Below are positions 9,001-16,966 of a stretch of 64,000 nt of DNA, in pieces. The stretch covers positions 4,208,501-4,272,500 of the forward strand of contig NZ_CP133480.1 in the NCBI RefSeq assembly GCF_031195445.1. The letters run 5' to 3'. Positions within the stretch are counted from its first letter, which is position 1, and each line of letters starts with the position of its first letter. Origin of the DNA: Acuticoccus sp. MNP-M23. Its GTDB lineage: Bacteria; Pseudomonadota; Alphaproteobacteria; Rhizobiales; Amorphaceae. A program made the translations under genes and the position numbers. The notes beneath the pieces are model-generated. The model was not told the origin of the DNA. It searched no databases and saw only the letters and a list, made by a program, of their open reading frames with translations.

Positions 9001-10125
9001 CGTTCCGCCATCGTCATCGCGCACGGTCACCGAAACGGGATAGGACTTGCTTTCCTTGCCGCCGGCGTAACGGTGGGTGAACGAAAATTCCTGCGCGCCG
9101 ACGGCACTGGCCGGAATCTCGTAGGGTGTGGTCGTTCCGTCGCCCCAGTCGACCTCGACGGTGAAGCTGTCGAGAAGCCCCGGATCGGTGATCGTGCCGG
9201 ACAGGACGGCAGTGCCGCCGGAAGCGACGGTCGTCACCGGGTCCAGCACCACGGATGGCGCGACATTCTCGATGGGGAGCGCAATGCTTTGGCGCGTCAG
9301 CCCGCCGCGCGCATCGGCAACCTCCACCAGCACCGACCCGTCCAGATCGTCAAACGCGGTAAAACGGGCAATGCCTGTGGTGTTTTCGGCGTCGAACACG
9401 CCGTCGCCATCAATGTCGAAACGGTAGGTGAGACCGCCAGTCGTCTCATCGGGGTCTGTCGCATCGACACGGACGGCGTAGCGGCTGCCTTCCTCGATCG
9501 TTTCGGGCAACAAAATGCGCTCGATCACCGGCGACACGTTGGGCCCCTGCCCCACGTCAACCAGCTCGCCGTCGATCCCCTGGGTGAAGTCGAAGAAATT
9601 GTCCCCGGGGTCGGTGTCGGACAGGGCAAACGTCACCGCACCTTCGAAGAGGCTCTCGAACAGGGCAGACAGCGCGCTCGGCTCGGTCAGATGGAAAAAG
9701 CCTGTGGCCAGCTGTCCGTTCGGAAAGCCGGTTCCTTCCGCGCCCAGGACGTTGCCCGCACCGTCGGTCACGACCGTTCGCACATCGCTGAAGTTGCCGA
9801 ACGCGATGTTGTTGATCAGCAGCGTGTTGTCATTGTCATCGAAATTGCCGGGGGCGGTGTCGCCATCATCGATGGTGAAGCGCACCGATGCTTCCGCGAT
9901 GCCGCCGCCGAGCGCGTTGATGGCCGCCGCAGTGAACCCGGACTGGATGCCGATCAGGCCGGGGTTTGCGCCGAAATAGCCGACATACAGATCGCTCGCC
10001 GCAATCTGGCTGATGACGCGCACGCCGCTTGTGCCGATAAGGTCGAGCACAATGCCGCCCACCGGCGTGATGCCGTCCGGCAACAAGCTTCCACCAGAGA
10101 CAGGAGAGTTGGTCGTAAACGGCAT
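6010..10125 (-). CDS. Large secreted protein with PKD-like repeats and RTX calcium-binding C-terminus
   Basis: About 1,371 residues. Order: a unique N-terminal domain of about 220 residues, a segment FDIDGDGVFDAENTTG typical of extracellular calcium-binding modules, seven PKD-like repeats (WGDG or close variant, then HRY/HAY/HVF, then often DDDGG), and a C-terminal block of RTX nonapeptides (GGDGNDTVLGGGGNDTL style). It ends in a hydrophobic/acidic tail (EINADDFLV). There is no Sec signal, which fits type I secretion by a C-terminal signal and folding on calcium outside. It is probably a surface adhesin or biofilm/matrix protein, without a recognisable catalytic domain. No type I secretion ATPase or membrane-fusion gene is nearby. 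ATG 10125 is preferred over TTG 10167; the ribosome site is weak for both. Confidence 0.85.
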   Translation of the reverse strand: MPFTTNSPVSGGSLLPDGITPVGGIVLDLIGTSGVRVISQIAASDLYVGYFGANPGLIGIQSGFTAAAINALGGGIAEASVRFTIDDGDTAPGNFDDNDNTLLINNIAFGNFSDVRTVVTDGAGNVLGAEGTGFPNGQLATGFFHLTEPSALSALFESLFEGAVTFALSDTDPGDNFFDFTQGIDGELVDVGQGPNVSPVIERILLPETIEEGSRYAVRVDATDPDETTGGLTYRFDIDGDGVFDAENTTGIARFTAFDDLDGSVLVEVADARGGLTRQSIALPIENVAPSVVLDPVTTVASGGTAVLSGTITDPGLLDSFTVEVDWGDGTTTPYEIPASAVGAQEFSFTHRYAGGKESKSYPVSVTVRDDDGGTAEATTSVLVQVETPTIVLAPLETTREGEAALLSGTVTGLNGVERFVVEVDWGDGTVERIPVFARDKGVFSATHVFAADDPTQTALDRYPVTAQIISPGVRVSDGETAAVRNVAPVLRLDDLAPVVVGGVLTLSGELVDPGLGDSFTIGVSWGDETSSSLALDASAAGRQRFELEHRFETTTPTGNVPILITVRDDDGAVRSYTRTASVEADPPQIALSKPSAVQENGVVTLSGTITTVTDPGPFAVTVVWGDGVSETLLFDPAEQETDTFSLSHRYLDDKASGADRYAITVSAEGSHGAGSTATTSVAVANIAPTLRLAPVEDIGPDGIATLTGTVIDPGRNDTFTVRIDWGEVGSATRFETVTLGPSATGRQTFERRHAYDDATGADRYNVVATVVDDDGGQMRATRTVETSNTAPTLTLDAVGARYEGGVAILRGTIADPDNTGPIVLAVNWGDGEANSVQTVNIDVGPEGPRQFTLTHRYLDDPLRQPGDLFAITASVRDREGDTDAETTNVRIVNTAPTLIAPLGSNIAPGDTVAAAALVAINGQFRDFGVRDAHTVEIDWGDGQTVWSDTMPGRSTQVVDNGGSGQFAAGHRYAAGGFYTVTVAVHDDDGGQSLNRKRIAVEGVGLGTDGALDVIAGDEAAVINIFGDSAVRGRLIGERPSLQDTAASPFLTVTTDIPRAFSQSVASSAVETVNFFGSALADTVNLAPSAKVAATIHGNGGGDRLFGSVRGDHIMGDGGGDLILGREGLDTITGGTGNDSLYGDFDAIKFGAYADLVRGGDGNDTVLGGGGNDTLTGDAGNDFLAGGAESDLVMGGAGADVIFGDGDTLAPASVQPVSPIASTGSGPSSSNGSGADPLPRAATSVVDGSDWLVGGDGNDSLYGQNGFDSLNGGNGNDVLDGGNGNDVLRLGAGADRIVFRAGDDADTVFDFGPGDRIDLRDLGRSYIDNVRDVLARTFADGEDTVIDLGFGDSLRLLDTARGEINADDFLV
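6225..6836 (-). repeat. RTX nonapeptide repeat block
   Basis: Coding repeats with the consensus GGxGxDxLx. Examples on the encoded strand are GNGGGDRLFG, GGTGNDSLYG, GGDGNDTVLG, GGGGNDTLTG, GGNGNDVLDG and GAGADRIVF. Two clusters are separated by a Ser/Pro/Gly-rich linker around 6395-6500. These repeats form calcium-bound parallel beta rolls in the family and lie at the C-terminal end, as expected for type I secretion substrates. Confidence 0.9.
7150..9215 (-). repeat. Seven tandem PKD-like beta-sandwich repeats (coding)
   Basis: Seven units of roughly 95 residues. Each has an opening LSGTI(T)DPG-like strand, a WGDG core (VDWGDGT, VDWGDGT, VSWGDET, VVWGDGV, IDWGEVG, VNWGDGE, IDWGDGQ in protein order), an H-x-(Y/F) strand and usually a V(R/H)DDDGG closing turn. 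The fifth copy has GEVG in place of GDG. PKD-like domains act as spacers or ligand-binding modules in surface proteins. The copies differ at many DNA positions, so this is an old, diverged array rather than a recent expansion. Confidence 0.85.
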
Positions 10126-10470
10126 CACCACCTGCACCTTGCAACCATCATCCGGACCCGACAGCAATCGCTGCGATCTACGCGCTTAGGCTCCGCTTTA
10201 AATGCCGGAATACGTCAATATTTTGCGAGAAAAAAGCACCAACCTGAATATTTTCCGGCATGAGGCCTTCAATATGTCGGCAGCCGGGCGGCAAATGTGC
10301 CCGATTGGCCCTCCGATGTCGCCCGTTCCTTTCTTGAAAGTGCAATAATATTTGCAATTCAAAGGCGTATCTGGTTCGAATTTTCGCGACTTGGCGTCCG
10401 GCCGCAATTGGAATTCCAGTGCGCGCCTGCGTCCATCAAAAGCGGCCGGCCGAATTCAGGAACACTGAGA
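10126..10470. other. AT-rich divergent intergenic region
   Basis: 345 bp between the RTX protein gene (minus) and the MscS channel gene (plus). It is strikingly more AT-rich than its surroundings between about 10200 and 10380. No convincing protein-coding gene is seen. It contains a long inverted repeat with internal direct repeats (10202-10261) and a near palindrome TGCAA-N6-TTGCA at 10341-10356. Promoters for both divergent genes are expected here. Confidence 0.6.
10202..10261. promoter_or_regulatory. Inverted repeat with internal direct repeats, candidate operator
   Basis: ATGCCGGAA (10202-10210) is the exact inverted complement of TTCCGGCAT (10253-10261). Inside lie two copies of AATATTTT at 10217-10224 and 10247-10254, offset by 30 bp (close to three helical turns). 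The arrangement suggests cooperative protein binding in front of the RTX gene. The binding protein is unknown. Confidence 0.45.
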
Positions 10471-12900
10471 ATGGATAAAAGAGCAGGATTGCTGCCTATG
10501 TGTCGTATGTGGCCTCTGGCCTTTCTGCGGTGCGCTGCAATCTGGGTCGCGCTCGCGCTTGGTTGCACGGGGAGCCTTGCGGCCGGTGGCAGCGACACCG
10601 CAGCGGCCGCGGCTCCGACGACGCCGCAGGCGACCGCCGCCGAACTTGCCCCCCTGTCCTCGCAGGAGCGGGCCGCGCTCATCGGCCGGATGACGGACGC
10701 CCAGTCGCGCGACCTCCTCCTTTATTATCTCTCCCAGAATGCGCCGGCAGCGGCGGCCAGTGCCCAAGGCCATGCCGCAGCCCTCTCGATGAAGGTGCTG
10801 CAGGAGACCGGCACGGCCCTGCGCGTCAATCTGGAGGCCGTCCTTTCAAAATTCGGTCAGCTGATCGGCGACTATGTCGGCAAGATGGAGGAAAAGCTCC
10901 GGGTGTCGGTCGGCGCCGGCGGCATTTTGTATATTGTCGGCACGCTGCTGGGTCTCACCCTTGTCGGCGGCCTTCTGGAACTTGGCTACCGCTACGCCAC
11001 GCGCACCATGGTCGCACGCTACGAAAGCGCGCCGATCGAGACAGTGCGGCAAAAGATGACGCGGGCCCTCGGACAGCTCGTCCACGGCCTTGGCGCCATT
11101 GCCGTCTTCGCGGCCGGCTTCATCGGGACGTTCCTCGCCGTGTGGCAAGGCGACGTACCGCGGCGGGACTTTCTGATTGTGGTGCTGCTCGCCATTGTGG
11201 TCACCCGCGTCACCGTCGCGCTGATCCGCTTCGTCTTCCTGCCCAACCACACCGGCTGGCGGATCATGCCGGCTGACGACGAAGCAGCGGCCCACTTCGT
11301 GCGCGGGACGCGCCGTCAGGTCACCCTCGGCATCGTCCTGTTGCTGATCGGCACGCTGGGGCGGATGTGGGAGGTGGAAAACGATGTGTGGCGCCTCGGC
11401 TCGCTCCTTGGCGCAATCGTGTTCGCCCTGTCGTACGGGCTGTTCCTGTGGCGCTACCGCCGCCATGCGCTGCGCACGGTCGAGGCTGCGGTGGAGGGCA
11501 TCAACGCGCCGCGCTGGGCCAGCGGGGCTGCCGGATGGACCTGGTACGCCCTCGCCGTCACCTATGTCATTGTCGCCACGCTCCTCGGGATCTACGCGCT
11601 GCTTCTCGGCAATACGTACGACCCGCTGCGCGCCGCGGCCGGCTTCCTCGTCCTCTTCGTGCTCAACCCATATGCCACCGCCGTGTGCAAGGCGCTGTTC
11701 CTGTCGGACAACATCATCGCCGCCCCGGCCCGCCCGTCGCAGATTTTCGTCACCGACCCGGATGACGGCGAACGGGTGGCCATGAACCTGTCGTCCGCCC
11801 CGGCAGAAGACGGCGACGCAACCACCAGGGCGCCCGACCCGGAAGTCTCCATGGCCCTGCGCGACAAGCGCGTCCTCAGCCGGGTGATTTCCACCGTCGT
11901 CCTCATCGCGTCACTTGCCCTGTTCGCAACGGTGATCGGCGTGGACGTGTTCTCCTCCACCAACGAATATCCCATTGCGCAGTTCGTCCTCGGCATCCTC
12001 ATCGACATCGGCGTCGTCGGCCTTCTCGGCTATGTCATCTGGGCGTTGATCGCGTCGTGGATCGACAAGAAACTGGCCGAAGAACGGGCCAAGGCCCCGG
12101 TTGAGGAAGAAGAGAGCGAAGGCCCGTCGGCCAATGCCGGCACACGGCTGCAGACCATCCTGCCGCTGCTGCGGCGGACAATTCAGATCGTGATTGCCGT
12201 GATGGCGGTGCTGGTGGGGCTGGCGGCCATGGGCGTCAACATCGCACCGCTGATTGCCGGTGCCGGCGTCTTCGGCCTTGCCGTCGGCTTCGGCGCGCAG
12301 ACGCTGGTGAAGGACATCATCTCGGGCCTCTTCTTCCTGATGGACGATGCCTTCCGCATTGGCGAATACATCGAGACCGGCGGGACGGCGGGCACGGTGG
12401 AGCGGTTCAATGCGCGCTCGCTGGTGCTGCGCGGCTATCTGGGCGCGGTCTACACCGTGCCCTATGGCAGCCTTGGCATGGTCACCAACTTCAGCCGCGA
12501 CTGGGTGATGATGAAGCTGCGTTTTCGCGTCCCCTACGACACCGACATCGACAAGGTGCGCAAGCTGTTCAAGAAGATCGGCCAGGAAATGCAGGCGGAC
12601 CCGGAGCTGGGACCGGCCTTCCTGCAACCCTTCAAGTCACAGGGTGTGGTGAAGATGGACGACTCGGCGTTCATTGTCAGCGGCAAGTTCATGACCAAGC
12701 CCAACCAGCAGTGGGCCATCCGCAAGGCGGTCTACACCAAGGTGCAGAAGGCGTTCGCCGACAACGGCATCAAGTTTGCGCCCAAGCGCGTCATCGTCGA
12801 TGTCCCGCATGCCGACAACATGGACGATCACCACGACGCGCGACAGGAGCAGCTGGCCCGCGCCGGCGCCGCCGTCAGCGCCTCCGAAGGCAAGTCCTGA
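10471..12900 (+). CDS. Large MscS-family mechanosensitive ion channel
   Basis: 809 residues from ATG 10471, which has AGGA about nine bases upstream; longer in-frame starts are less likely because this start gives a signal peptide (hydrophobic WPLAFLRCAAIWVALALG, then GSLAAGG). A periplasmic helical region is followed by several membrane helices and a C-terminal MscS core. In the core are the pore helix AGAGVFGLAVGFGAQTLVKD, the beta-domain segment MDDAFRIGEYIETGG and TVPYGSLGMVTNFSRDW. This is the long MscK/YbiO-like type with extra helices, versus 286 residues for E. coli MscS. Role: release of solutes on osmotic down-shock across the inner membrane. An acidic linker (EERAKAPVEEEESEGPS) precedes the core. 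Confidence 0.92.
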   Translation: MDKRAGLLPMCRMWPLAFLRCAAIWVALALGCTGSLAAGGSDTAAAAAPTTPQATAAELAPLSSQERAALIGRMTDAQSRDLLLYYLSQNAPAAAASAQGHAAALSMKVLQETGTALRVNLEAVLSKFGQLIGDYVGKMEEKLRVSVGAGGILYIVGTLLGLTLVGGLLELGYRYATRTMVARYESAPIETVRQKMTRALGQLVHGLGAIAVFAAGFIGTFLAVWQGDVPRRDFLIVVLLAIVVTRVTVALIRFVFLPNHTGWRIMPADDEAAAHFVRGTRRQVTLGIVLLLIGTLGRMWEVENDVWRLGSLLGAIVFALSYGLFLWRYRRHALRTVEAAVEGINAPRWASGAAGWTWYALAVTYVIVATLLGIYALLLGNTYDPLRAAAGFLVLFVLNPYATAVCKALFLSDNIIAAPARPSQIFVTDPDDGERVAMNLSSAPAEDGDATTRAPDPEVSMALRDKRVLSRVISTVVLIASLALFATVIGVDVFSSTNEYPIAQFVLGILIDIGVVGLLGYVIWALIASWIDKKLAEERAKAPVEEEESEGPSANAGTRLQTILPLLRRTIQIVIAVMAVLVGLAAMGVNIAPLIAGAGVFGLAVGFGAQTLVKDIISGLFFLMDDAFRIGEYIETGGTAGTVERFNARSLVLRGYLGAVYTVPYGSLGMVTNFSRDWVMMKLRFRVPYDTDIDKVRKLFKKIGQEMQADPELGPAFLQPFKSQGVVKMDDSAFIVSGKFMTKPNQQWAIRKAVYTKVQKAFADNGIKFAPKRVIVDVPHADNMDDHHDARQEQLARAGAAVSASEGKS

Positions 12901-12940
12901 CCCCGGCTGGCGGCCCGTTTGCCCGCAAGCGCGCCGCCAG

Positions 12941-13663
12941 TCAGACCTGAAACAGCCTGCCCCAGCCGTGGATGGCCGACGGGTCGCGCCCCGCCTTACG
13001 CAGTGCGCCCCACACGGCCGTTGCCACCGTGTCGTGCACGGGAATGCCGGTTTCCGCCTCGATATCGGCCGCAATCCGGCCACCGCGCATGTTGGTGCAC
13101 AGGACGATGATGCAGTCTGGCTGCGCGCGGGCCACCCCGAAACACATCTCCCGCACGCGCGCCTCGCTCACTTCACCGAACGCAAAATTTTCGGTGATCG
13201 AGAGGTGTTCCTCGGCGGCGCAGGTGAGCCCGGCGCCCGCGAACGTCTCCACAATCTTGTCCTGCACATCGGCAACGTACGGGGTCACGAGCCCGTAGGT
13301 GCTTGCGCCCGACCGCTTCACGATGTCGAGGAGCGCCAGAACGGAAGACGACGCCGGCACCCCGGTGCGCGTTTCGATGGCGGCGCAAAGCGTCTCGTCC
13401 TTGTCGAAGCCCAGCCACCCGGCGGACGTCCCGTTCCAGGCAATGGCGTCCACCTTCGCATCGGCCAGAAGCTCGGCGGCGGCCAGCATCGGCTCAAGCT
13501 GAAACTGCCCGAGCGCCTCGGTGCGCAGTGAAATCTCGACCACGCGAAACCGGGCAAAATGGGCGCTGACCCCGTCAAGCCCCGCAATCATCGCCTGGGT
13601 CATCGGTTCCAGCACGGTGTTGGACGAAGGCGTCAGCATCCCGAGGCGGGTGGTGGCAGGCAT
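12941..13663 (-). CDS. Arylmalonate decarboxylase / maleate isomerase-like enzyme (Asp/Glu racemase superfamily)
   Basis: 240 residues with superfamily motifs: PSSNTVLEP at the N-terminus, WNGTSAGWLG at 76-85, STYGLVTPYVADVQ, and LCTNMRGG with Cys189, ending GWGRLFQV. Two-cysteine racemases and maleate isomerases have a Cys at the first site; here the site reads Gly78-Thr79-Ser80, as in arylmalonate decarboxylase (Gly74-Thr75-Ser76, Cys188, also 240 residues). A one-cysteine decarboxylase-like chemistry is therefore more likely than racemisation. An AAGGTT ribosome site precedes the ATG. It is divergent, across 273 bp, from the TRAP/hydantoinase operon and may act on the same substrates. EutA-like or maleate isomerase function is not excluded. 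Confidence 0.75.
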   Translation of the reverse strand: MPATTRLGMLTPSSNTVLEPMTQAMIAGLDGVSAHFARFRVVEISLRTEALGQFQLEPMLAAAELLADAKVDAIAWNGTSAGWLGFDKDETLCAAIETRTGVPASSSVLALLDIVKRSGASTYGLVTPYVADVQDKIVETFAGAGLTCAAEEHLSITENFAFGEVSEARVREMCFGVARAQPDCIIVLCTNMRGGRIAADIEAETGIPVHDTVATAVWGALRKAGRDPSAIHGWGRLFQV

Positions 13664-13936
13664 GTCGGTTCAACCTTTTTGGCGCGAGAGGCTGGCAGGG
13701 GTGCAAGAACAAAGCCCGCCGGCGCCGTCGCAGCAAGCCCGGCACCGCCGCGCCAACGCCATTGCCCATATGCAACGACTGCTGCCAGAGCGTCCAATCG
13801 GAGGGCAATTCCCCGCCAAACTTTCGGCTTGTTGCAGCATTCGCGAGCAGTTGGCGTTCCAAATTAATCACTCTGCTTGACCCGGCTTTGCAGAAGTGAA
13901 CACGATCAAACGTCCAGACATTGAAGGGGATTGTTA

Positions 13937-14986
13937 ATGTTCGCTCGTGCTGTTGCTGTGGCTGCCCTCGGCCTAGGCTTGATCACCCCTGTGGCGGCGC
14001 AGGATCTGCAGACGCTGCAGGTTAAGGCGATCGGCTCCAACGGGACCACGCCGGTCTCCATTTACGACGAAGTGCCGTTCTGGACCGAAACCATCCCCGA
14101 AGCGTCGGGTGGCAAGATCACCGCGCAGTATACCCCGGTCGATCAGATGGGCATCGACGACAAGACAATGCTGCGCCTTCTCAAGCTCGGCGTCATGGAT
14201 TTTGGCAGCATGGACATCTCCAAGATGTCCGGCGACGACCCCGTCTTCGAGGGTTGCGACCTTGCCGGTCTCGCGCTGACTCCCGCCAATGCCCGCGAAG
14301 CGTGCGAAGCATGGCGCCCGGTGATCGACCGCCAGCTTCAGGAAGACTGGGGCGTGAAGCTCCTCGCCATTGGCGGCAACACACCGCAGGTGTTCTGGTG
14401 CCGCGGCGAGCTGGACGGCCTCGACACCCTGCGCGGCAAGAAGATCCGCGTCTTCAACAACACCATGCGCGACTTCCTCTCTGGCCTCGACGCAACGGCC
14501 ATCTCCATGGCGTTTGCCGAAGTGATCCCCGCGCTCAACAACGGCGTCGTGGACTGCGCGGTCACGGGCAGCCTGTCGGGCAACACGGCCGGCTGGAACG
14601 AGGTGATCGACAGCATCTACCCGATGTCGCTCGGCTGGAGCATCAACATCCTCGCCGTCAACCTGAAGACCTGGGACAGCTTCGATGAAGCCACCCAGGA
14701 ATTCTTCCTCGAACAGGCCGCCGCCTACGAGGACAAGATGTGGGAGACGCTGACCAAGGCGACCAACGAGGCGGAAAACTGCAACACCGGCACTGAGCCC
14801 TGCACCCTGGGCAAGATGGCATCCTCCACCGTCATCCCCGTTGCCGACGCCGACAGTGCAGCGCACACCGCACTGGTGGAAAATGCCGTGCTCGCCGGCT
14901 GGGCTGGCCGCTGCGGCGCCGACTGCGTGACCGAGTGGAACGAGACCGTCGGCAAGGCGCTCGACCTTGAGGCGCCGCTCCCCTGA
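13937..14986 (+). CDS. dctP: TRAP transporter solute-binding protein DctP
   Basis: 349-residue periplasmic binding protein. The signal peptide (MFARAVAVAALGLGLITPVAA) is cut before QDLQ; ATG 13937 has AAGGGGA six bases upstream. The DctP signature region GKKIRVFNNTMRDFLSGL followed by EVIPALNNGVVDCAVTG contains the arginine that normally binds a ligand carboxylate. Six Cys in the mature part (for example NCNTGTEPC and CGADC near the C-terminus) are more than usual and may form disulfides. It is first in an apparent dctP-dctQ-dctM-hyuA-hyuB unit, so the ligand is likely an organic acid or amide that HyuAB or the divergent decarboxylase-like enzyme processes. Confidence 0.93.
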   Translation: MFARAVAVAALGLGLITPVAAQDLQTLQVKAIGSNGTTPVSIYDEVPFWTETIPEASGGKITAQYTPVDQMGIDDKTMLRLLKLGVMDFGSMDISKMSGDDPVFEGCDLAGLALTPANAREACEAWRPVIDRQLQEDWGVKLLAIGGNTPQVFWCRGELDGLDTLRGKKIRVFNNTMRDFLSGLDATAISMAFAEVIPALNNGVVDCAVTGSLSGNTAGWNEVIDSIYPMSLGWSINILAVNLKTWDSFDEATQEFFLEQAAAYEDKMWETLTKATNEAENCNTGTEPCTLGKMASSTVIPVADADSAAHTALVENAVLAGWAGRCGADCVTEWNETVGKALDLEAPLP

Positions 14987-15070
14987 GCCGCCATCTGGCA
15001 TCTTCCCCGACCGCACCTGCCTGAAGCTGCGCCACCCCGATTGCGGGTGGCGCCAACGCAAATTGGCCGC

Positions 15071-15661
15071 ATGGAACCTCTCCTCTCGGCCCTCAGGGGC
15101 ATCACCCGGGTCAGTGCCTGGTTCGCCGGCGCGCTCATACTCCTTGCCGCCATCCTCATCGGGGTTGACGTCATCCTGCGCGCGGTATTTTCCGAATCCA
15201 TCGGCGGCGCCGACCTTCTGGCGGGCTATGCGCTGGCCATCGGCACCACCTGGGGCCTCGGCATTGCGCTGGTGGACCGGGCGCACATCCGGATCGACAG
15301 CCTCTACGGCCTGTTCCCCCGCGTCCTCCGCCTGATCCTCGATTTTGTGGGCCTCGGTCTTTTCCTCGGCTTCTTCGCCTTTGCCGGCTGGCATGGGCTC
15401 GGGGTGCTGGAACAATCGCTCAAGTCCGGTTCGCGCAGCCAGAGCGCTCTTCAGATCCCCACCGCAATTCCGCAATTCATGTGGCTTGCCGGGCTTGGCG
15501 TCTCGCTTCTGGTGGGCATTGCGCTGCTTGTGGCCGGCGCGGTGCTGATTGCGCGCGGCCGGGTCGGCGCTGCAACACACATCCTCTCCACCCGCTCCGG
15601 GCAGGAAGAGGTGGCTGAGGAAATTGCCGCCATGCAGTCCGGCACCGGGGGGCGCGGCTGA
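15071..15661 (+). CDS. dctQ: TRAP transporter small permease DctQ
   Basis: 196 residues with four membrane helices (about 13-36, 48-68, 89-112 and 135-160), the standard size and topology of the small membrane subunit. ATG 15071 is chosen; a TTG at 15041 would add ten polar residues. The intergenic gap of 84 bp from dctP contrasts with the 1-bp overlap (TGATG) with the large permease gene, so Q and M are translationally coupled. It binds the large subunit and supports sodium-driven uptake of the DctP-bound solute. Confidence 0.9.
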   Translation: MEPLLSALRGITRVSAWFAGALILLAAILIGVDVILRAVFSESIGGADLLAGYALAIGTTWGLGIALVDRAHIRIDSLYGLFPRVLRLILDFVGLGLFLGFFAFAGWHGLGVLEQSLKSGSRSQSALQIPTAIPQFMWLAGLGVSLLVGIALLVAGAVLIARGRVGAATHILSTRSGQEEVAEEIAAMQSGTGGRG

Positions 15662-16944
15662 TGGTTCTTGCCACCGTCCTCATCCTTCTGGGCCTCCTTG
15701 CGTTGGCCGTTCCGGTGGCCGCCACGCTCGGCGTCCTCGGCATCTCGCTGTCCACCTTCTATTCGCCGCTGCCGCTCACCTTTGCGCTTGGCGAAGTCAT
15801 GTGGTCGACGTCCAACAATTTCCTGCTCGTCGCCATGCCGTTCTTCATCCTGCTTGGCGAGATCCTCCTGCGCACCGGGATGGCAGCGCGGATGTACACC
15901 GCGCTCGTCTACTGGATGCCGTGGCTGCCGGGCGGGCTGATGCACTCCAACATCGCCTCCTGCGCGCTGTTTGCCGCCACCTCCGGCTCGTCTGTCGCAA
16001 CCGCGGCCACCATCGGCACCGTGGCGCTGGATGAGGTGGAAAAGCGCGGCTATTCCGAGCGCCTGTTCCTCGGCACCATTGTCGCCGGCGGCACCCTTGG
16101 CATCCTCATTCCGCCGTCGATCAACATGATCATCTACGGCGTCCTCACCGAAACCTCGATCCCGCAGCTCTACATCGCAGGCTTCCTGCCGGGGCTGGTG
16201 CTGGCGCTTCTGTTCAGCCTCACGGTGCTGATCCTGTGCCTCGTCAACCCCGGCCTTGGCGGCGAGCGAACCACCGCCACCTGGGCGCAGCGCCGTGCCG
16301 CCCTGCCCGACCTTCTGCCCCCCGTGGTGATCTTCCTGGCGGTGGTCGGCTCGATCTATGCCGGCTGGGCCACGGCCACCGAGGCCGCAGCGCTTGGCGT
16401 CATTGCGGCGCTCATCATTGCAGGCGTCCAGCGACAGCTGAGTGTCAAGGTGCTGCTTTCCGCCTTCGAGGGGACGATCCGCACCACGGCCATGATCATG
16501 GCGATCATCCTTGCCGCCTACTTCCTCAACTTCGTCATCACCGCCATCGGCCTCACCCGGCAGGTCAACGCCATCATCACCTCGCTCGGCCTCTCGCCCT
16601 ACGAGCTTCTGGCGGTGGTGGTCCTGTTCTACCTCATCCTCGGCATGTTCATGGAAACGCTGTCGATGATGGTCGCCACCGTGCCGATCATGACGCCGGT
16701 GGTTGTCGCGGCCGGGTTCGACCCGGTGTGGTTTGGCGTCGTCATCATGCTTCTGATGGAGCTGGCGATGATCACGCCGCCCGTCGGCATCAACCTCTTC
16801 GTGGTCCAGGGGCTGCGCAAGAAGGGCCGGATCGACGATGTGATCATCGGCTCGGCGCCCTTCGTCATCGCGATTGCGACGATGGTCGGCCTTCTCGCTC
16901 TCTTCCCGCAGATTGCCCTGTGGCTGCCCTCCACCCTGCGCTGA
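15661..16944 (+). CDS. dctM: TRAP transporter large permease DctM
   Basis: 427 residues, strongly hydrophobic throughout, the normal size of DctM/SiaM proteins (about 425). Family motifs: PFFILLGEILLRTGMAARMY, the helix-loop SCALFAATSGSSVATAATIG near residue 105, and GTLGILIPPSINMIIYG. The C-terminal half repeats the pattern with LILGMFMETLSMMVATVPIM and MELAMITPPVGINLFVVQG. It forms the sodium-coupled channel of the TRAP system in the inner membrane. It starts on the last base of the dctQ stop and is followed 22 bp later by hyuA. Confidence 0.95.
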   Translation: MVLATVLILLGLLALAVPVAATLGVLGISLSTFYSPLPLTFALGEVMWSTSNNFLLVAMPFFILLGEILLRTGMAARMYTALVYWMPWLPGGLMHSNIASCALFAATSGSSVATAATIGTVALDEVEKRGYSERLFLGTIVAGGTLGILIPPSINMIIYGVLTETSIPQLYIAGFLPGLVLALLFSLTVLILCLVNPGLGGERTTATWAQRRAALPDLLPPVVIFLAVVGSIYAGWATATEAAALGVIAALIIAGVQRQLSVKVLLSAFEGTIRTTAMIMAIILAAYFLNFVITAIGLTRQVNAIITSLGLSPYELLAVVVLFYLILGMFMETLSMMVATVPIMTPVVVAAGFDPVWFGVVIMLLMELAMITPPVGINLFVVQGLRKKGRIDDVIIGSAPFVIAIATMVGLLALFPQIALWLPSTLR

Positions 16945-16966
16945 TCCCTCGTTCGGAGACTATAGT

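Noticed and set aside
13973-15580. 535-codon open frame opposite dctP and dctQ
   Set aside because: Antisense to two clear TRAP genes; composition typical of shadow frames.
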